Made by a program: the position numbers and the translations under genes. Below, piece after piece: positions 1-7,032 of a stretch of 12,253 nucleotides of DNA; the stretch's first letter is position 1, and every line of letters begins with the position of its first letter. The stretch covers positions 1 through 12,253 of the forward strand of contig JAFAPL010000023.1 in assembly GCA_019247135.1 (NCBI GenBank). Reading direction: 5' to 3'. The DNA comes from Chloroflexota bacterium (GTDB taxonomy: Bacteria > Chloroflexota > UBA6077 > CF-72). Under the pieces are notes generated by a model that was not told the DNA's origin, did no database searches, and saw only the letters and a list, made by a program, of their open reading frames with translations.

Positions 1-1
1 C

Positions 2-391
2 GAAACGTTGACGTGCGACCCCGACCAGGGCGGCGTGCTGAAAGCCTTCGAAGCGCGCGTACGCCAGGGCACAGCGGCTCGCCAGCCGACATTGTTCGAA
101 TTCGAGCAGCGCGTCTATCGCGTGGTGGCCACCGGCATCTTCGATGCGCAGCCAGCCGGCGCCACGAGCTATCCAAATCTGCCGGTCTGGCGAGACATCA
201 ATCCGAGTGAGCCGGGCGACAACGTGTATTTCGAGCTCGAACCAACGACCGAGATGCCGCCTGGAGAAAGCGGCTCTGAAGTGCTGGGGGTCTGGACCAC
301 GCACATCGCTCTGCTGTTCGGTCGACCGCTGCAAGCGGCGGATATTCAGTCGATTTATCCACGCGCGGAGCAGGAAGGTAGCGATCGCTGA
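2..391 (+). CDS. Unrecognised protein, 5'-truncated at the window edge
   Basis: The reading frame is open to the left edge, so the gene very probably starts outside the window; a TTG at 8 is the first possible start inside it. About 129 residues remain. The visible part is soluble and acidic, with no membrane segment or signal peptide. Near its start it has a Phe/Glu-rich strand (LFEFEQRVYRVVATGIFD), then a Pro-rich middle and the C-terminal stretch VWTTHIALLFGRPLQ. I do not recognise the family. Its TGA (389-391) overlaps the ATG of the DUF350 gene by one base (TGATG), indicating coupled translation and shared expression. From memory, DUF350 proteins are often encoded beside DUF4178 proteins. 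The fold could be compatible, but I see no diagnostic motif and make no such assignment. Confidence 0.7.
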   Translation, partial: ETLTCDPDQGGVLKAFEARVRQGTAARQPTLFEFEQRVYRVVATGIFDAQPAGATSYPNLPVWRDINPSEPGDNVYFELEPTTEMPPGESGSEVLGVWTTHIALLFGRPLQAADIQSIYPRAEQEGSDR

Positions 392-609
392 TGCCTGACG
401 AGGTCGTGCGTTTTTTCCAGGCGCTGGGCAGCACGATCCTGTGGAGCATCGTGTCCATCGTCATCGTTGCGGTGGTGTTCGAAGTCCTCGAGAAGCGGTA
501 TCGGTTGCTGGATGAGATCTTCAAAGAAAACAGCGTCGCTGCCGCGATTCTCGCCGCGAGCTTCGTGTTGGGCATCTTCTACACGGTGACCCAGGTCGTG
601 ATTCATTGA
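391..609 (+). CDS. Small DUF350-like membrane protein, half-size
   Basis: This 72-residue integral membrane protein has two predicted hydrophobic helices, roughly residues 14-31 and 49-70. They are joined by a charged loop (EVLEKRYRLLDEIFKENS). The loop followed by SVAAAILAASFVLGI resembles the DUF350 repeat, in which a charged segment precedes a GN/SVAAAI-type second helix. DUF350 proteins usually carry two such units (four helices, about 130 residues), so this looks like a single-unit form. The biochemical role of DUF350 is unknown. The ATG overlaps the upstream stop by one base. The stop (TGA 607-609) overlaps the TTG start of the next gene at 606. It therefore sits in the middle of a translationally coupled plus-strand operon. 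The DUF350 assignment is by pattern memory and is moderately secure; that it is a membrane protein is clear. Confidence 0.8.
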   Translation: MPDEVVRFFQALGSTILWSIVSIVIVAVVFEVLEKRYRLLDEIFKENSVAAAILAASFVLGIFYTVTQVVIH

Positions 610-1232
610 CCGGCGGGTCGTCGCCACTCACGACTGTGTGGCTGGCACGCCACGGCGAGGTTCACAATCCGTCGGAACTGCTGTACGGACGCCTGCCGCG
701 CATGGGTCTGAGCCTCGAGGGCGAGCGGCAGGCGCGTGCGCTGGCTGACTTTCTGGCGCCGCGGCCGCTGTCGGCGATCTACAGCAGCCCGTTGTTGCGC
801 GCCCGCCGCACGGCGGCCGTCATCCTGGAGCGCCAGCCCGGGCTCAGGCGGGTGCGAATCGATTCCGGTCTGATCGAAGTGCGAACGGCATGGGAAGGCC
901 ATCCACTCAAGGCGCTCGAACAGATCGGCTGGGATTTCTATACCCACCCGCGCGATCCAGAAGACGATTCGCTGCAGATCATCCGTGACCGTATGCAGCG
1001 CTGGCTCAAACGCGTGCTGCGGCGTCACCCCGGAAGCGAGGTCGTCGGCGTGAGCCATGGCGACCCGGTGCTGATCCTCGTCGGGTCGGTGCAGGGTGCG
1101 CCGCTCGAGCCCAGGGCGCTGTTCCCACAGCCGTACATCGAGCCGGCAACAGTCTATCGAATGCGGTTTGACGCGAACGGCGCGCTGCATGAGATCAACA
1201 TGCACGTCCCGCACGCCCAGGCCGCGGCATGA
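606..1232 (+). CDS. Histidine phosphatase family protein (phosphoglycerate mutase-like)
   Basis: This 208-residue cytoplasmic enzyme belongs to the histidine phosphatase superfamily, branch 1. The phosphohistidine motif LARHGE is at residues 13-18 (catalytic His16, Arg15). It is followed by YGRLP and LSLEGERQARALADFL, the usual region after the RHG motif. IYSSPLLRARRTA supplies the conserved Arg of the phosphate pocket, and the second catalytic histidine is His151 in VSHGDP. Length and order of motifs are normal for a complete member. The family includes phosphoglycerate mutases, alpha-ribazole phosphatases and broad phosphatases, so the substrate cannot be set from sequence. The TTG start at 606 is chosen because it leaves a few residues before the first beta strand and overlaps the DUF350 stop. 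A GTG at 636 would cut into that strand. The stop overlaps the Nudix ATG (ATGA, 1229-1232). Confidence 0.92.
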   Translation: MTGGSSPLTTVWLARHGEVHNPSELLYGRLPRMGLSLEGERQARALADFLAPRPLSAIYSSPLLRARRTAAVILERQPGLRRVRIDSGLIEVRTAWEGHPLKALEQIGWDFYTHPRDPEDDSLQIIRDRMQRWLKRVLRRHPGSEVVGVSHGDPVLILVGSVQGAPLEPRALFPQPYIEPATVYRMRFDANGALHEINMHVPHAQAAA

Positions 1233-1777
1233 GCACGCTGCCTTCGGCGACGGCGTCGCTGGTGGAATCAGCCGTCCTGGCACCCGTCTACCGCGATCCA
1301 TATGGGAAACTGCGGCTGGTGTTCATTCGGCGCACTCCGCATGGGGTGCACGGTGGGCAGATTGCGTTCCCTGGCGGCCGACGCGAACCGACCGATGCGA
1401 CATTGCTCGAGACGGCGCTGCGCGAAGCAGAGGAGGAGATCGGACTGGACCGACAGCGCGTGCAGGTGCTGGCGGATTTGCCGATGGTGCCGACGATGGC
1501 GACGGGCTTCTGCATCGCGCCGTTCCTCGGTCGCCTGGAGGGTCCGCCGCCCACGTGGCGCCGCCAGGAGACGGAGATCGACGAGATCCTGGAAGTTCGC
1601 GTCGACGACCTGCTGCGGTCGGACGCGCACGACGTCGAGCGCTGGCAGGTCCCGGGCTGGCCCGAGCCGCGTGATGTCGCCTTCTACTGGATAGGCCCGC
1701 ACAAGCTGTGGGGTGCGACCTACAAGATCGTCGAGCCGTTGTTAGCCCGCTTAGCGGCCGGCGAGTGGTGCATCTAA
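1229..1777 (+). CDS. Nudix hydrolase, NudL-type probable CoA pyrophosphatase
   Basis: This 182-residue enzyme probably hydrolyses the diphosphate of coenzyme A or its derivatives to a 4'-phosphopantetheine product and 3',5'-ADP, using divalent metal. The Nudix helix is clear: G50 followed by ALREAEEEIGL at 63-73, with the REXXEE residues R65, E66, E69 and E70 as metal ligands. Just before it, FIRRTPHGVHGGQIAFPGG (32-50) matches the extra signature of the CoA-pyrophosphatase branch (NudL, yeast Pcd1), which distinguishes it from MutT-type proteins. A further family-typical segment is the Thr/Met-Ala-Thr-Gly region VPTMATGFCIAPF around residues 88-100. The length fits the family. The ATG overlaps the phosphatase stop (ATGA). 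Its TAA overlaps the stop codon of the convergent minus-strand gene, leaving no space for a terminator. The CoA substrate is inferred from the signature. Confidence 0.92.
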   Translation: MSTLPSATASLVESAVLAPVYRDPYGKLRLVFIRRTPHGVHGGQIAFPGGRREPTDATLLETALREAEEEIGLDRQRVQVLADLPMVPTMATGFCIAPFLGRLEGPPPTWRRQETEIDEILEVRVDDLLRSDAHDVERWQVPGWPEPRDVAFYWIGPHKLWGATYKIVEPLLARLAAGEWCI

Positions 1778-2976
1778 GCCGATAGCTCGCGCTCCAGCGG
1801 AGTTCGAAACCGCGGCGTGAGCCGAATCTCGCCCAGCCAGTTCGCAAGCTCGCTGGCCTGGCGTTCGACCTCGTGCACGAGCTCACGGCCCACGTCTTCG
1901 AACAGCTTGAACACGACCTCGCCGCTCTTGCGCTGTGCCCAGCCGCCGATGATTTTGCCGTTGCACCAGACCGTCGGCCCGATGTTGCCGGAGCGGTCGA
2001 ACAGATGCCGGCCGTACTCGCCGAGAAACCAATCTCTGGACGCCCAGCCCATGGGCGTCGGATCCAACGCAGGCAACAAGGCCACCCACGCTGCCGACTG
2101 ATCGATTGGTTCGACATCGTCGCGCAGCATCACGCCGGGCGCGCCATCGAGATCGACTTCGCACGTGTTCAGCTGTGCGAGCGCCTGCTGAATCTCTCGA
2201 GCGCCAAGACCGGTCCACCAGCGCAGGTCGGTCAGCGTGCCTGGGCCAAAGCTCTGCAGCCAGCGCCGCAGGAGCTCGGCCTGCGCCTGCTGCTTCGGCA
2301 CCTCCGCGGGCAGGGACGGCAGCCACGTGTCAGTTCGGGCCCAGCGGTGCTGGCTGCTGGTCCACGTGCCGCGCGGTCGACCTCGCACCAGCTTGCCTTC
2401 GGCTGAGAGCAGAAACAGCACGCGGGTCGACATGCTCAGCCAGCCCTCGTATGCCTTGCCCTGGGCCATGCGAATGCGCTCGTTCAGCCGCGGCACCTCA
2501 CGGCTCAGCTCGGCAGCGAGCGCCTCGTCTCGACGGGTGAACGCTGCCAGCGTTTCCGACTCGGCCTCGTCGAGCCAACGCGTGGCATCGTCGGTGATGC
2601 CGGCGCGCTCGAGCAGCTCGATCGTGCGTTTGCGCTCCTGAGCGGCGATCGCCTGAGTGCACGCCGAGCTAACCACGGGCATGAGCTCCAGGGGCACGAC
2701 GAACATCGTCCTGCGCATCCCGAGCATGCGCACCAGCTGTTTGTCGTCATACAGCGCGCGCTCGAGCGCGCTGGGCGTCGGCTGGCGCATGCGGGCTCGA
2801 ACCGAGAGAAACACGGTCGACGCGTCGGTTGCATGCAGTGCGACCAGACTCTCGGCCACCTGGATCGGAGTGTCCGCCGCACACTCATATGCGAGGCGAT
2901 GCCGACGCCCCAGGCGTGCTCGCCGTTCCTCGATTCCGATGCGGGCAACGCCAGCCATCGGATGCGACGGTAGCAT
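1774..2976 (-). CDS. Winged-helix DNA-binding protein of the HTH_42/AlkZ-like (DUF1006) family
   Basis: This protein of about 400 residues belongs to the winged-helix superfamily that contains the AlkZ and YcaQ DNA glycosylases, which excise bulky or crosslinked alkylated bases. Numbering from the ATG at 2976, family features are LVALHATDASTVFLSVRARM (about 44-63), GMRRTMFVVP (about 86-95), TLTDLRWWTGL (247-257), LLPALDPTPMGW (300-311) and GNIGPTVWCNGKIIGGW (330-346). The family matches over its whole length. Characterised glycosylases of the family use a QxQ or QxD catalytic motif; the apparent equivalent here reads HAT (48-50). DNA repair activity is therefore uncertain, and it may act differently. 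The frame stays open back to 3117, but that extension is low-complexity and overlaps ftsH. The ATG at 2976 is preferred over a second ATG at 2958, though neither has a strong ribosome binding site. It is divergent from ftsH. Confidence 0.88.
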   Translation of the reverse strand: MLPSHPMAGVARIGIEERRARLGRRHRLAYECAADTPIQVAESLVALHATDASTVFLSVRARMRQPTPSALERALYDDKQLVRMLGMRRTMFVVPLELMPVVSSACTQAIAAQERKRTIELLERAGITDDATRWLDEAESETLAAFTRRDEALAAELSREVPRLNERIRMAQGKAYEGWLSMSTRVLFLLSAEGKLVRGRPRGTWTSSQHRWARTDTWLPSLPAEVPKQQAQAELLRRWLQSFGPGTLTDLRWWTGLGAREIQQALAQLNTCEVDLDGAPGVMLRDDVEPIDQSAAWVALLPALDPTPMGWASRDWFLGEYGRHLFDRSGNIGPTVWCNGKIIGGWAQRKSGEVVFKLFEDVGRELVHEVERQASELANWLGEIRLTPRFRTPLERELSA

Positions 2977-3006
2977 CCGATCGAACTCGAAAATGAACAG
3001 GCGCGC

Positions 3007-3030
3007 ACCACGAACGTGGTAGTGTTCGTG
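3007..3030. promoter_or_regulatory. Nested inverted repeats in the divergent HTH_42/ftsH gap
   Basis: The 77-bp gap between the divergent starts (2976 and 3054) must hold control sites for both genes. It contains ACCACG-AA-CGTGGT (3007-3020), a perfect 6-bp inverted repeat, overlapping CACGAAC-N8-GTTCGTG (3009-3015 and 3024-3030), a perfect 7-bp inverted repeat. These two alternative pairings could be an operator or an mRNA hairpin ahead of ftsH. No convincing -35/-10 pair could be read. The pairing is seen directly; the regulatory role is inferred. Confidence 0.45.
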
Positions 3031-3053
3031 CGATACGCGTTGCGTGCCTGAGA

Positions 3054-5138
3054 ATGATGCCCGCCGACGACCAGCCCCCGGCGCCACAGCAGGCGACCGC
3101 CCGCCGACCGCCGCCACCGTCGAACTCGAACGGGCGTCGGCCGCGACCGCCTGGTCCGAACGACGTGCAACCGTCCGCGGGCAAGAACGACGGGCCCAAG
3201 AATCGTTTGATGCGCCCGCGCCCGTGGTGGATCAGCTTCGTCGTGGTGCTGGTTTTGAACTGGTTGATCGTCCAGTTCCTGCTGCCCGAGCAGACGCAGC
3301 AGCGCATCGACGTGCCGTACACGTTCTTCAAGCAGCAGGTGTCGGCTGGCAACGTCAGCGAGGTCACCAGTCGCGGCGACGTCATCCAGGGGACGTTCAA
3401 ACAGGCGGAGAAGTATCCGACCGACGATGCAAACGCAAAGGCATCGACGCTGTTCCAGACCGTCATGCCGCAGTTCGCGGATCCCGGCCTCGAGACGCTG
3501 CTCGAGCAGCAGGGAGTGACGATCAACGCGCACTCGCTCGACGAGGCGCGACCCTTGTGGCAGACGATTCTGTTGAGCTTCGGCCCGACGATTCTGCTGA
3601 TCGGCCTGTTTTTCTGGATCTCGCAGCGCGCGGCCAATCAGCTCGGCGGAGCCGGTGGACCGTTTGGCCTCGGCCGTAGCCGGGCGAAACGCTACGACCA
3701 GACCGAAGGCGACACGCAGCGCATCACGTTCGCCGACGTCGCCGGCATCGACGAGGCCAAGCAGGAGCTGGAAGAGATCGTCGATTTCCTCCGCGATCCT
3801 TCGAAATACACGCGGCTGGGTGGTGCCGTACCGAAAGGCGTGCTGCTGGTCGGCGCGCCTGGTACAGGCAAAACGCTGCTTGCGCGCGCCGTCGCGGGAG
3901 AGGCGAACGTCCCATTCTTCAGCATGGGCGCGAGCGAATTCGTCGAGATGATCGTGGGCGTGGGCGCCAGCCGGGTGCGCGACCTGTTCAAGCAAGCCCG
4001 CGAGGCGGCGCCCGCCATCATCTTCATCGACGAGCTGGATGCGATCGGACGGGCTCGCGGGACAGGCTCGTTCGGTGGTAACGACGAGCGCGAGCAGACG
4101 CTCAATCAGATTCTCACCGAGATGGATGGATTTTCGTCGCGCGAGGGCGTGATCGTGCTCGCGGCGACGAACCGGCCCGACGTGCTGGACCAGGCCCTGC
4201 TGCGACCTGGTCGCTTCGACCGCCGAGTAACCGTGCAGCCGCCTGACAAGGTCGGCCGCGAAGCCATTCTCAAAGTGCACACGCGCGGTGTGCCGCTGGC
4301 GCCTGACGTCGACCTGAAGATCGTCGCATCGTCCACTCCGGGGCTGGTTGGTGCCGATCTCCGCAACCTGGTCAACGAAGCAGCGCTGATGGCGGCTCGA
4401 CGCAACCGGAACGAGGTCCATCAAACGGACTTCATGGATGCGCTGGAGAAGCTGGTGCTCGGTCCGGCGCGCCACCTGGTGATGGCGCCGGCGGAGCGCG
4501 AACGCGTGGCCTATCACGAGGGTGGCCACACCATCCTTGGCCTGCTCGTGCCTGGCGCGGACCCGGTCAATCGCGTGACGATCATGCCGCGTGGACAGGC
4601 GCTGGGCGTGACGTATCAGAGGCCCGAGGACGATCGACATAATTACAGCGAGGAATACTTGCGCGCGCGCATCATCGGCGCCATGGGTGGTCGAGCTGCC
4701 GAGGAGTTGGTCTACGGTGGGCGAACGACTGGCGCCGAGAACGACATGCAGCAAGCAACCGACATCGCGCGCCAGATGGTCACGCGCTGGGGCATGAGCG
4801 AAAAGCTCGGTCCGGTGACCCTCACCCCGCGTGACGACCCGTTCCTGGGACGTGGTGATCCGATGGGCGGGTTCGGCGGCTCGAAAGCCTACAGCGAGAA
4901 CACGGCCGAGGTCATCGATGCCGAGGTCGAGCGCATCTTGCAGGAGTGCTACGCCGAGGGTCTCAACATGCTGCGCGAGCACCGCGACGCGCTCGATCGT
5001 CTGGCCGCGGCTCTTCTGGAGCACGAAACGCTCGACGAAAACGAGATCAAGCAGGTGACAGGTATCCAGCCCGCTCCGCGCAGCGCCGAGATACCACCCC
5101 AGGTGGCCGCCGCGGCATTCTCGGACGTGAACGCCTGA
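3054..5138 (+). CDS. ftsH: ATP-dependent zinc metalloprotease FtsH
   Basis: This 694-residue membrane-anchored AAA+ protease degrades misfolded and short-lived regulatory proteins, and forms hexamers in the cytoplasmic membrane. Helix 1 spans about 58-77 and helix 2 about 171-190, flanking a small extracytoplasmic domain. The AAA module shows Walker A GAPGTGKT (267-274), Walker B IIFIDE (322-327) and the second region of homology [20 protein letters not shown] (371-390, arginine fingers R384 and R387). The zinc site is HEGGH (488-492) with Asp564 in [10 protein letters not shown] as third ligand. All catalytic residues are present. Oddities: a Pro/Arg-rich cytoplasmic extension of about 57 residues precedes helix 1, and the pore-loop motif reads I-V-G (300-302) where an aromatic residue is usual. 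The ATG at 3054 is chosen because high GC at third positions continues through the extension; an ATG at 3210 is the alternative. No strong ribosome binding site was seen. Confidence 0.98.
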   Translation: MMPADDQPPAPQQATARRPPPPSNSNGRRPRPPGPNDVQPSAGKNDGPKNRLMRPRPWWISFVVVLVLNWLIVQFLLPEQTQQRIDVPYTFFKQQVSAGNVSEVTSRGDVIQGTFKQAEKYPTDDANAKASTLFQTVMPQFADPGLETLLEQQGVTINAHSLDEARPLWQTILLSFGPTILLIGLFFWISQRAANQLGGAGGPFGLGRSRAKRYDQTEGDTQRITFADVAGIDEAKQELEEIVDFLRDPSKYTRLGGAVPKGVLLVGAPGTGKTLLARAVAGEANVPFFSMGASEFVEMIVGVGASRVRDLFKQAREAAPAIIFIDELDAIGRARGTGSFGGNDEREQTLNQILTEMDGFSSREGVIVLAATNRPDVLDQALLRPGRFDRRVTVQPPDKVGREAILKVHTRGVPLAPDVDLKIVASSTPGLVGADLRNLVNEAALMAARRNRNEVHQTDFMDALEKLVLGPARHLVMAPAERERVAYHEGGHTILGLLVPGADPVNRVTIMPRGQALGVTYQRPEDDRHNYSEEYLRARIIGAMGGRAAEELVYGGRTTGAENDMQQATDIARQMVTRWGMSEKLGPVTLTPRDDPFLGRGDPMGGFGGSKAYSENTAEVIDAEVERILQECYAEGLNMLREHRDALDRLAAALLEHETLDENEIKQVTGIQPAPRSAEIPPQVAAAAFSDVNA

Positions 5139-5156
5139 CGCACCCGCGCTTGCGTC
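5137..5156 (+). terminator. Stem-loop at the ftsH stop codon, possible weak terminator
   Basis: GACGCA (5137-5142) pairs perfectly with TGCGTC (5151-5156) across an 8-base loop, starting inside the ftsH TGA. Only GTTGG follows, not a run of T, so this is not a canonical intrinsic terminator. It may reduce read-through or stabilise the ftsH mRNA 3' end. Confidence 0.35.
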
Positions 5157-5229
5157 GTTGGCGGTCTGCTCGGCGGCGCCGGCGTTTTGGCGCGTGCGGG
5201 TCCCGCATACGCGGCACGTTCTCGCGCGC

Positions 5230-5808
5230 GTGAAATATCTGCCAGTCGCGGGCTATATCGGTGCCATTTTGCTGGCGAACTGGCTGATCTCGACGTTTCC
5301 GCCCATCGTCGTGTGGCCCTTGCCCGAGCTGCGCGCGCCCGCTGGCGTGCTGGCGGCGGGCTTCGTCTTCAGCTTTCGCAACCTGACTCAGGAGACCCTG
5401 GGCCGGCGCTTCAGCGTGCTGGCGATCCTGGTCGGGGCTGGACTGTCGTGGCTGATCACGGCGAATGCTCAGCTGGGTGGACCCGTCGGCCTGGCGGTCG
5501 CCTCCGGGGCAGCGTTCCTGTTGAGCGAATTGCTCGACTACGCCGTGTATACGCCGATGCGGCGCCGCGGCTGGGTGCGCGCCATGCTGGCGTCGGATCT
5601 GGCGGGGCAGATCTTCGACAGCCTGGTGTTCCTGCTGACCGCGTTCGGTCCGGGTGGGCTGGTGTTCCTGGCGGGGCAGATCGTGGGCAAGGCGTGGTGT
5701 ACGTGGGTGACGGTTGGCGCAATGGTGCTTGCGCGGCGACTGGTGCCAGGTTGGCAGCCGCGCTACGCCGCGGCGACGGAAACATCCATGGACTCAGGTG
5801 GCACGTGA
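5230..5808 (+). CDS. VUT family (DUF165) membrane transporter, queuosine-precursor-type
   Basis: This multi-pass membrane protein has about six hydrophobic segments. Recognisable family stretches are YIGAILLANWLIS near the N-terminus, LTQETLGRR, FLLSELLDYAVYTPMRRRGW and FLAGQIVGKAWCTW. These match the VUT/DUF165 family, whose E. coli member YhhQ imports queuosine precursors; other members are annotated only as vitamin-uptake-type transporters. Import of a queuosine precursor or related base is the best guess, not proven. The GTG at 5230 is chosen because the family normally begins a few residues before the first helix, giving 192 residues. The frame is open upstream to a TTG at 5158 and a GTG at 5194, which would add an Arg-rich tail foreign to the family. 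It lies 91 bp after ftsH on the same strand. The stop lies within a copy of the CACGTGACGC repeat. Confidence 0.88.
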   Translation: MKYLPVAGYIGAILLANWLISTFPPIVVWPLPELRAPAGVLAAGFVFSFRNLTQETLGRRFSVLAILVGAGLSWLITANAQLGGPVGLAVASGAAFLLSELLDYAVYTPMRRRGWVRAMLASDLAGQIFDSLVFLLTAFGPGGLVFLAGQIVGKAWCTWVTVGAMVLARRLVPGWQPRYAAATETSMDSGGT

Positions 5809-5811
5809 CGC
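5802..5811. repeat. Isolated copy of the CACGTGACGC repeat
   Basis: CACGTGACGC overlaps the stop codon of the VUT gene (TGA 5806-5808). Identical copies lie at 5853-5862 and 5877-5886 in the tandem block downstream. The E-box-like palindrome CACGTG forms its first six bases. Confidence 0.6.
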
Positions 5812-5820
5812 CTCAGCCGC

Positions 5821-5850
5821 ATGTTTTACAAACATTTAGCAAGTTGTTCA
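5821..5850. other. AT-rich patch with a short hairpin in the convergent gap
   Basis: ATGTTT-TAC-AAACAT (5821-5835) is a perfect 6-bp inverted repeat in a patch visibly richer in A/T than the surrounding DNA. It lies just after the VUT gene and between two converging transcription units, where a bidirectional terminator would be expected. No T-run follows on either strand, so a terminator role is only a possibility. Confidence 0.35.
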
Positions 5851-5851
5851 G

Positions 5852-5887
5852 CCACGTGACGCCCCCCGTGACGGTCCACGTGACGCT
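5852..5887. repeat. Three tandem 12-bp repeats built on GTGACG
   Basis: Three adjoining 12-bp units read CCACGTGACGCC (5852-5863), CCCCGTGACGGT (5864-5875) and CCACGTGACGCT (5876-5887). The outer two are nearly identical and the middle one is diverged but keeps GTGACG in phase. They occupy the non-coding gap between the converging VUT and HisC-like genes. No function is assigned. The 53 bp between 5888 and the HisC-like stop hold no further feature that I can support. Confidence 0.65.
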
Positions 5888-5940
5888 TCGAATTTACGCT
5901 GAGACGCATGAAAATGATGCGCGGGCGGCGGCGGAGGCGC

Positions 5941-7032
5941 TTAGGGACGTGGCAGGGCGTCCAGGCGGGCCAGCAGGCGATCGTCCTCTTCGGGCGATCG
6001 GACCGACAGGCGCAGCCAGGCGTGCAGGCGCGGGTGCCCGGCGTAGGAGCGGACGATCAGCCCGTCGCCTTGCAGCCACGTGGCGACCGCCCCGGCGGGC
6101 GCGGGCGGCTTGGCGAGCACGAAGTTGGCCTCGGACGGCAGCACCTCCCAGCCGCGCTGGCGCAGCTGGTCACTGAGCCGCGAGCGCTCCGCGAGGATGG
6201 CGGCGACCCGCTCGGCGAGCCCGGCCTGGTCGGCGAGCGCGCGGCACGCGGCAGTGATGCCGAAGGCCGTCAGGTTCTGTGGCAGGCGGATCGACTCGAT
6301 CACGCGCGTGATCTCGAGGTTGGCGACCAGATAGCCGACGCGGGCGCCCGCCAACCCGTAGCCCTTGGAAAAGGTGCGCACCAGTACGCCGTTGGGGCTC
6401 TTGAGCAGCAGCGGCGCCAGAGTCTGTCCGTAGAACTCGAAGTAGGCCTCGTCGAGCGCCACAACCGCATGTGGTGCCGCCTCCAGGACTTCCTCGACCA
6501 GGTCCGGGGCGAGCGTTGTGCCGGTCGGGTTATTCGGACTGCACAGCCACACCACACCCACGGCGGGGTCGCGCACCGCATCGAGCAGGGCGTCGCGCGG
6601 CAGATGCCAGTCGTCGCCAACCGGGACCCGCCGCAAGGTGGCGCCAACGGACTCCGTGACCACGCGGAACATCGAGAACAATGGGTCTCCGACGACGGCG
6701 ACCCGATCCGGTCCGAGATACGCGGTCGCGATGAGCTGCAGGGCTTCGTCTGCGCCGCACGTGACCACCACCTGGTCCGGTGTGACCCCCAGGCGCTGCG
6801 CCAGCGCGGTCCGCAGTGGCTCATTGGATGGGTGTGGGTATTCGTTGGCGGGCATGCGCGGCGCGTCCAGCACCGTCTGCTCCCAGGCGACCGGCGGCCA
6901 CGAGGTGGTGTTGGTGTCGAAACGGACGACCCGCGACTCGGGGATGCCCGCCGCGGCGGCCACCTCGGTGGCCATCGCTTCCCATTCATACGGCTCCAGC
7001 CGCGCGATGTGGTCGCGTGGGCGGGGCGCCAT
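5941..7032 (-). CDS. hisC: Histidinol-phosphate aminotransferase-like PLP enzyme (class I/II)
   Basis: This 363-residue fold-type I PLP aminotransferase most likely converts imidazole-acetol phosphate and glutamate to histidinol phosphate in histidine synthesis. Visible active-site features are TCGADEALQL (91-100), SPNNPTG (165-171, Asn168 contacting PLP), LDEAYFEF (193-200, Asp194 and Tyr197), the PLP lysine Lys223 in TFSKGYGLAGARVGY, and the carboxylate-binding Arg341 in LRLSVRSPEED. An early region with Tyr65 (ANEYPHPSN) is also typical. Length and motif order are those of HisC. Related CobD threonine-phosphate decarboxylases and aromatic aminotransferases share these motifs, so substrate is not certain. 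The ATG (7032-7030) directly abuts the Pit stop (7035-7033) with no spacing, indicating translational coupling. No other histidine gene is visible, so a different substrate is possible. Confidence 0.88.
   Translation of the reverse strand: MAPRPRDHIARLEPYEWEAMATEVAAAAGIPESRVVRFDTNTTSWPPVAWEQTVLDAPRMPANEYPHPSNEPLRTALAQRLGVTPDQVVVTCGADEALQLIATAYLGPDRVAVVGDPLFSMFRVVTESVGATLRRVPVGDDWHLPRDALLDAVRDPAVGVVWLCSPNNPTGTTLAPDLVEEVLEAAPHAVVALDEAYFEFYGQTLAPLLLKSPNGVLVRTFSKGYGLAGARVGYLVANLEITRVIESIRLPQNLTAFGITAACRALADQAGLAERVAAILAERSRLSDQLRQRGWEVLPSEANFVLAKPPAPAGAVATWLQGDGLIVRSYAGHPRLHAWLRLSVRSPEEDDRLLARLDALPRP

Noticed and set aside
2977..3117. N-terminal extension of the HTH_42 gene
   Set aside because: It would overlap the start of ftsH and the divergent control region, and has no family similarity.
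2505..5024. Very long open frame (839 codons) on the minus strand opposite ftsH
   Set aside because: It is an antisense shadow of ftsH caused by high GC; ftsH has all catalytic motifs, and the minus frame is His/Arg-rich with no recognisable domain.
5187..6176. Plus-strand open frame running from the VUT gene into the HisC-like gene
   Set aside because: It overlaps the VUT gene in another frame and crosses the repeat-bearing gap; its composition is Arg/Ala-rich and lacks any family match.
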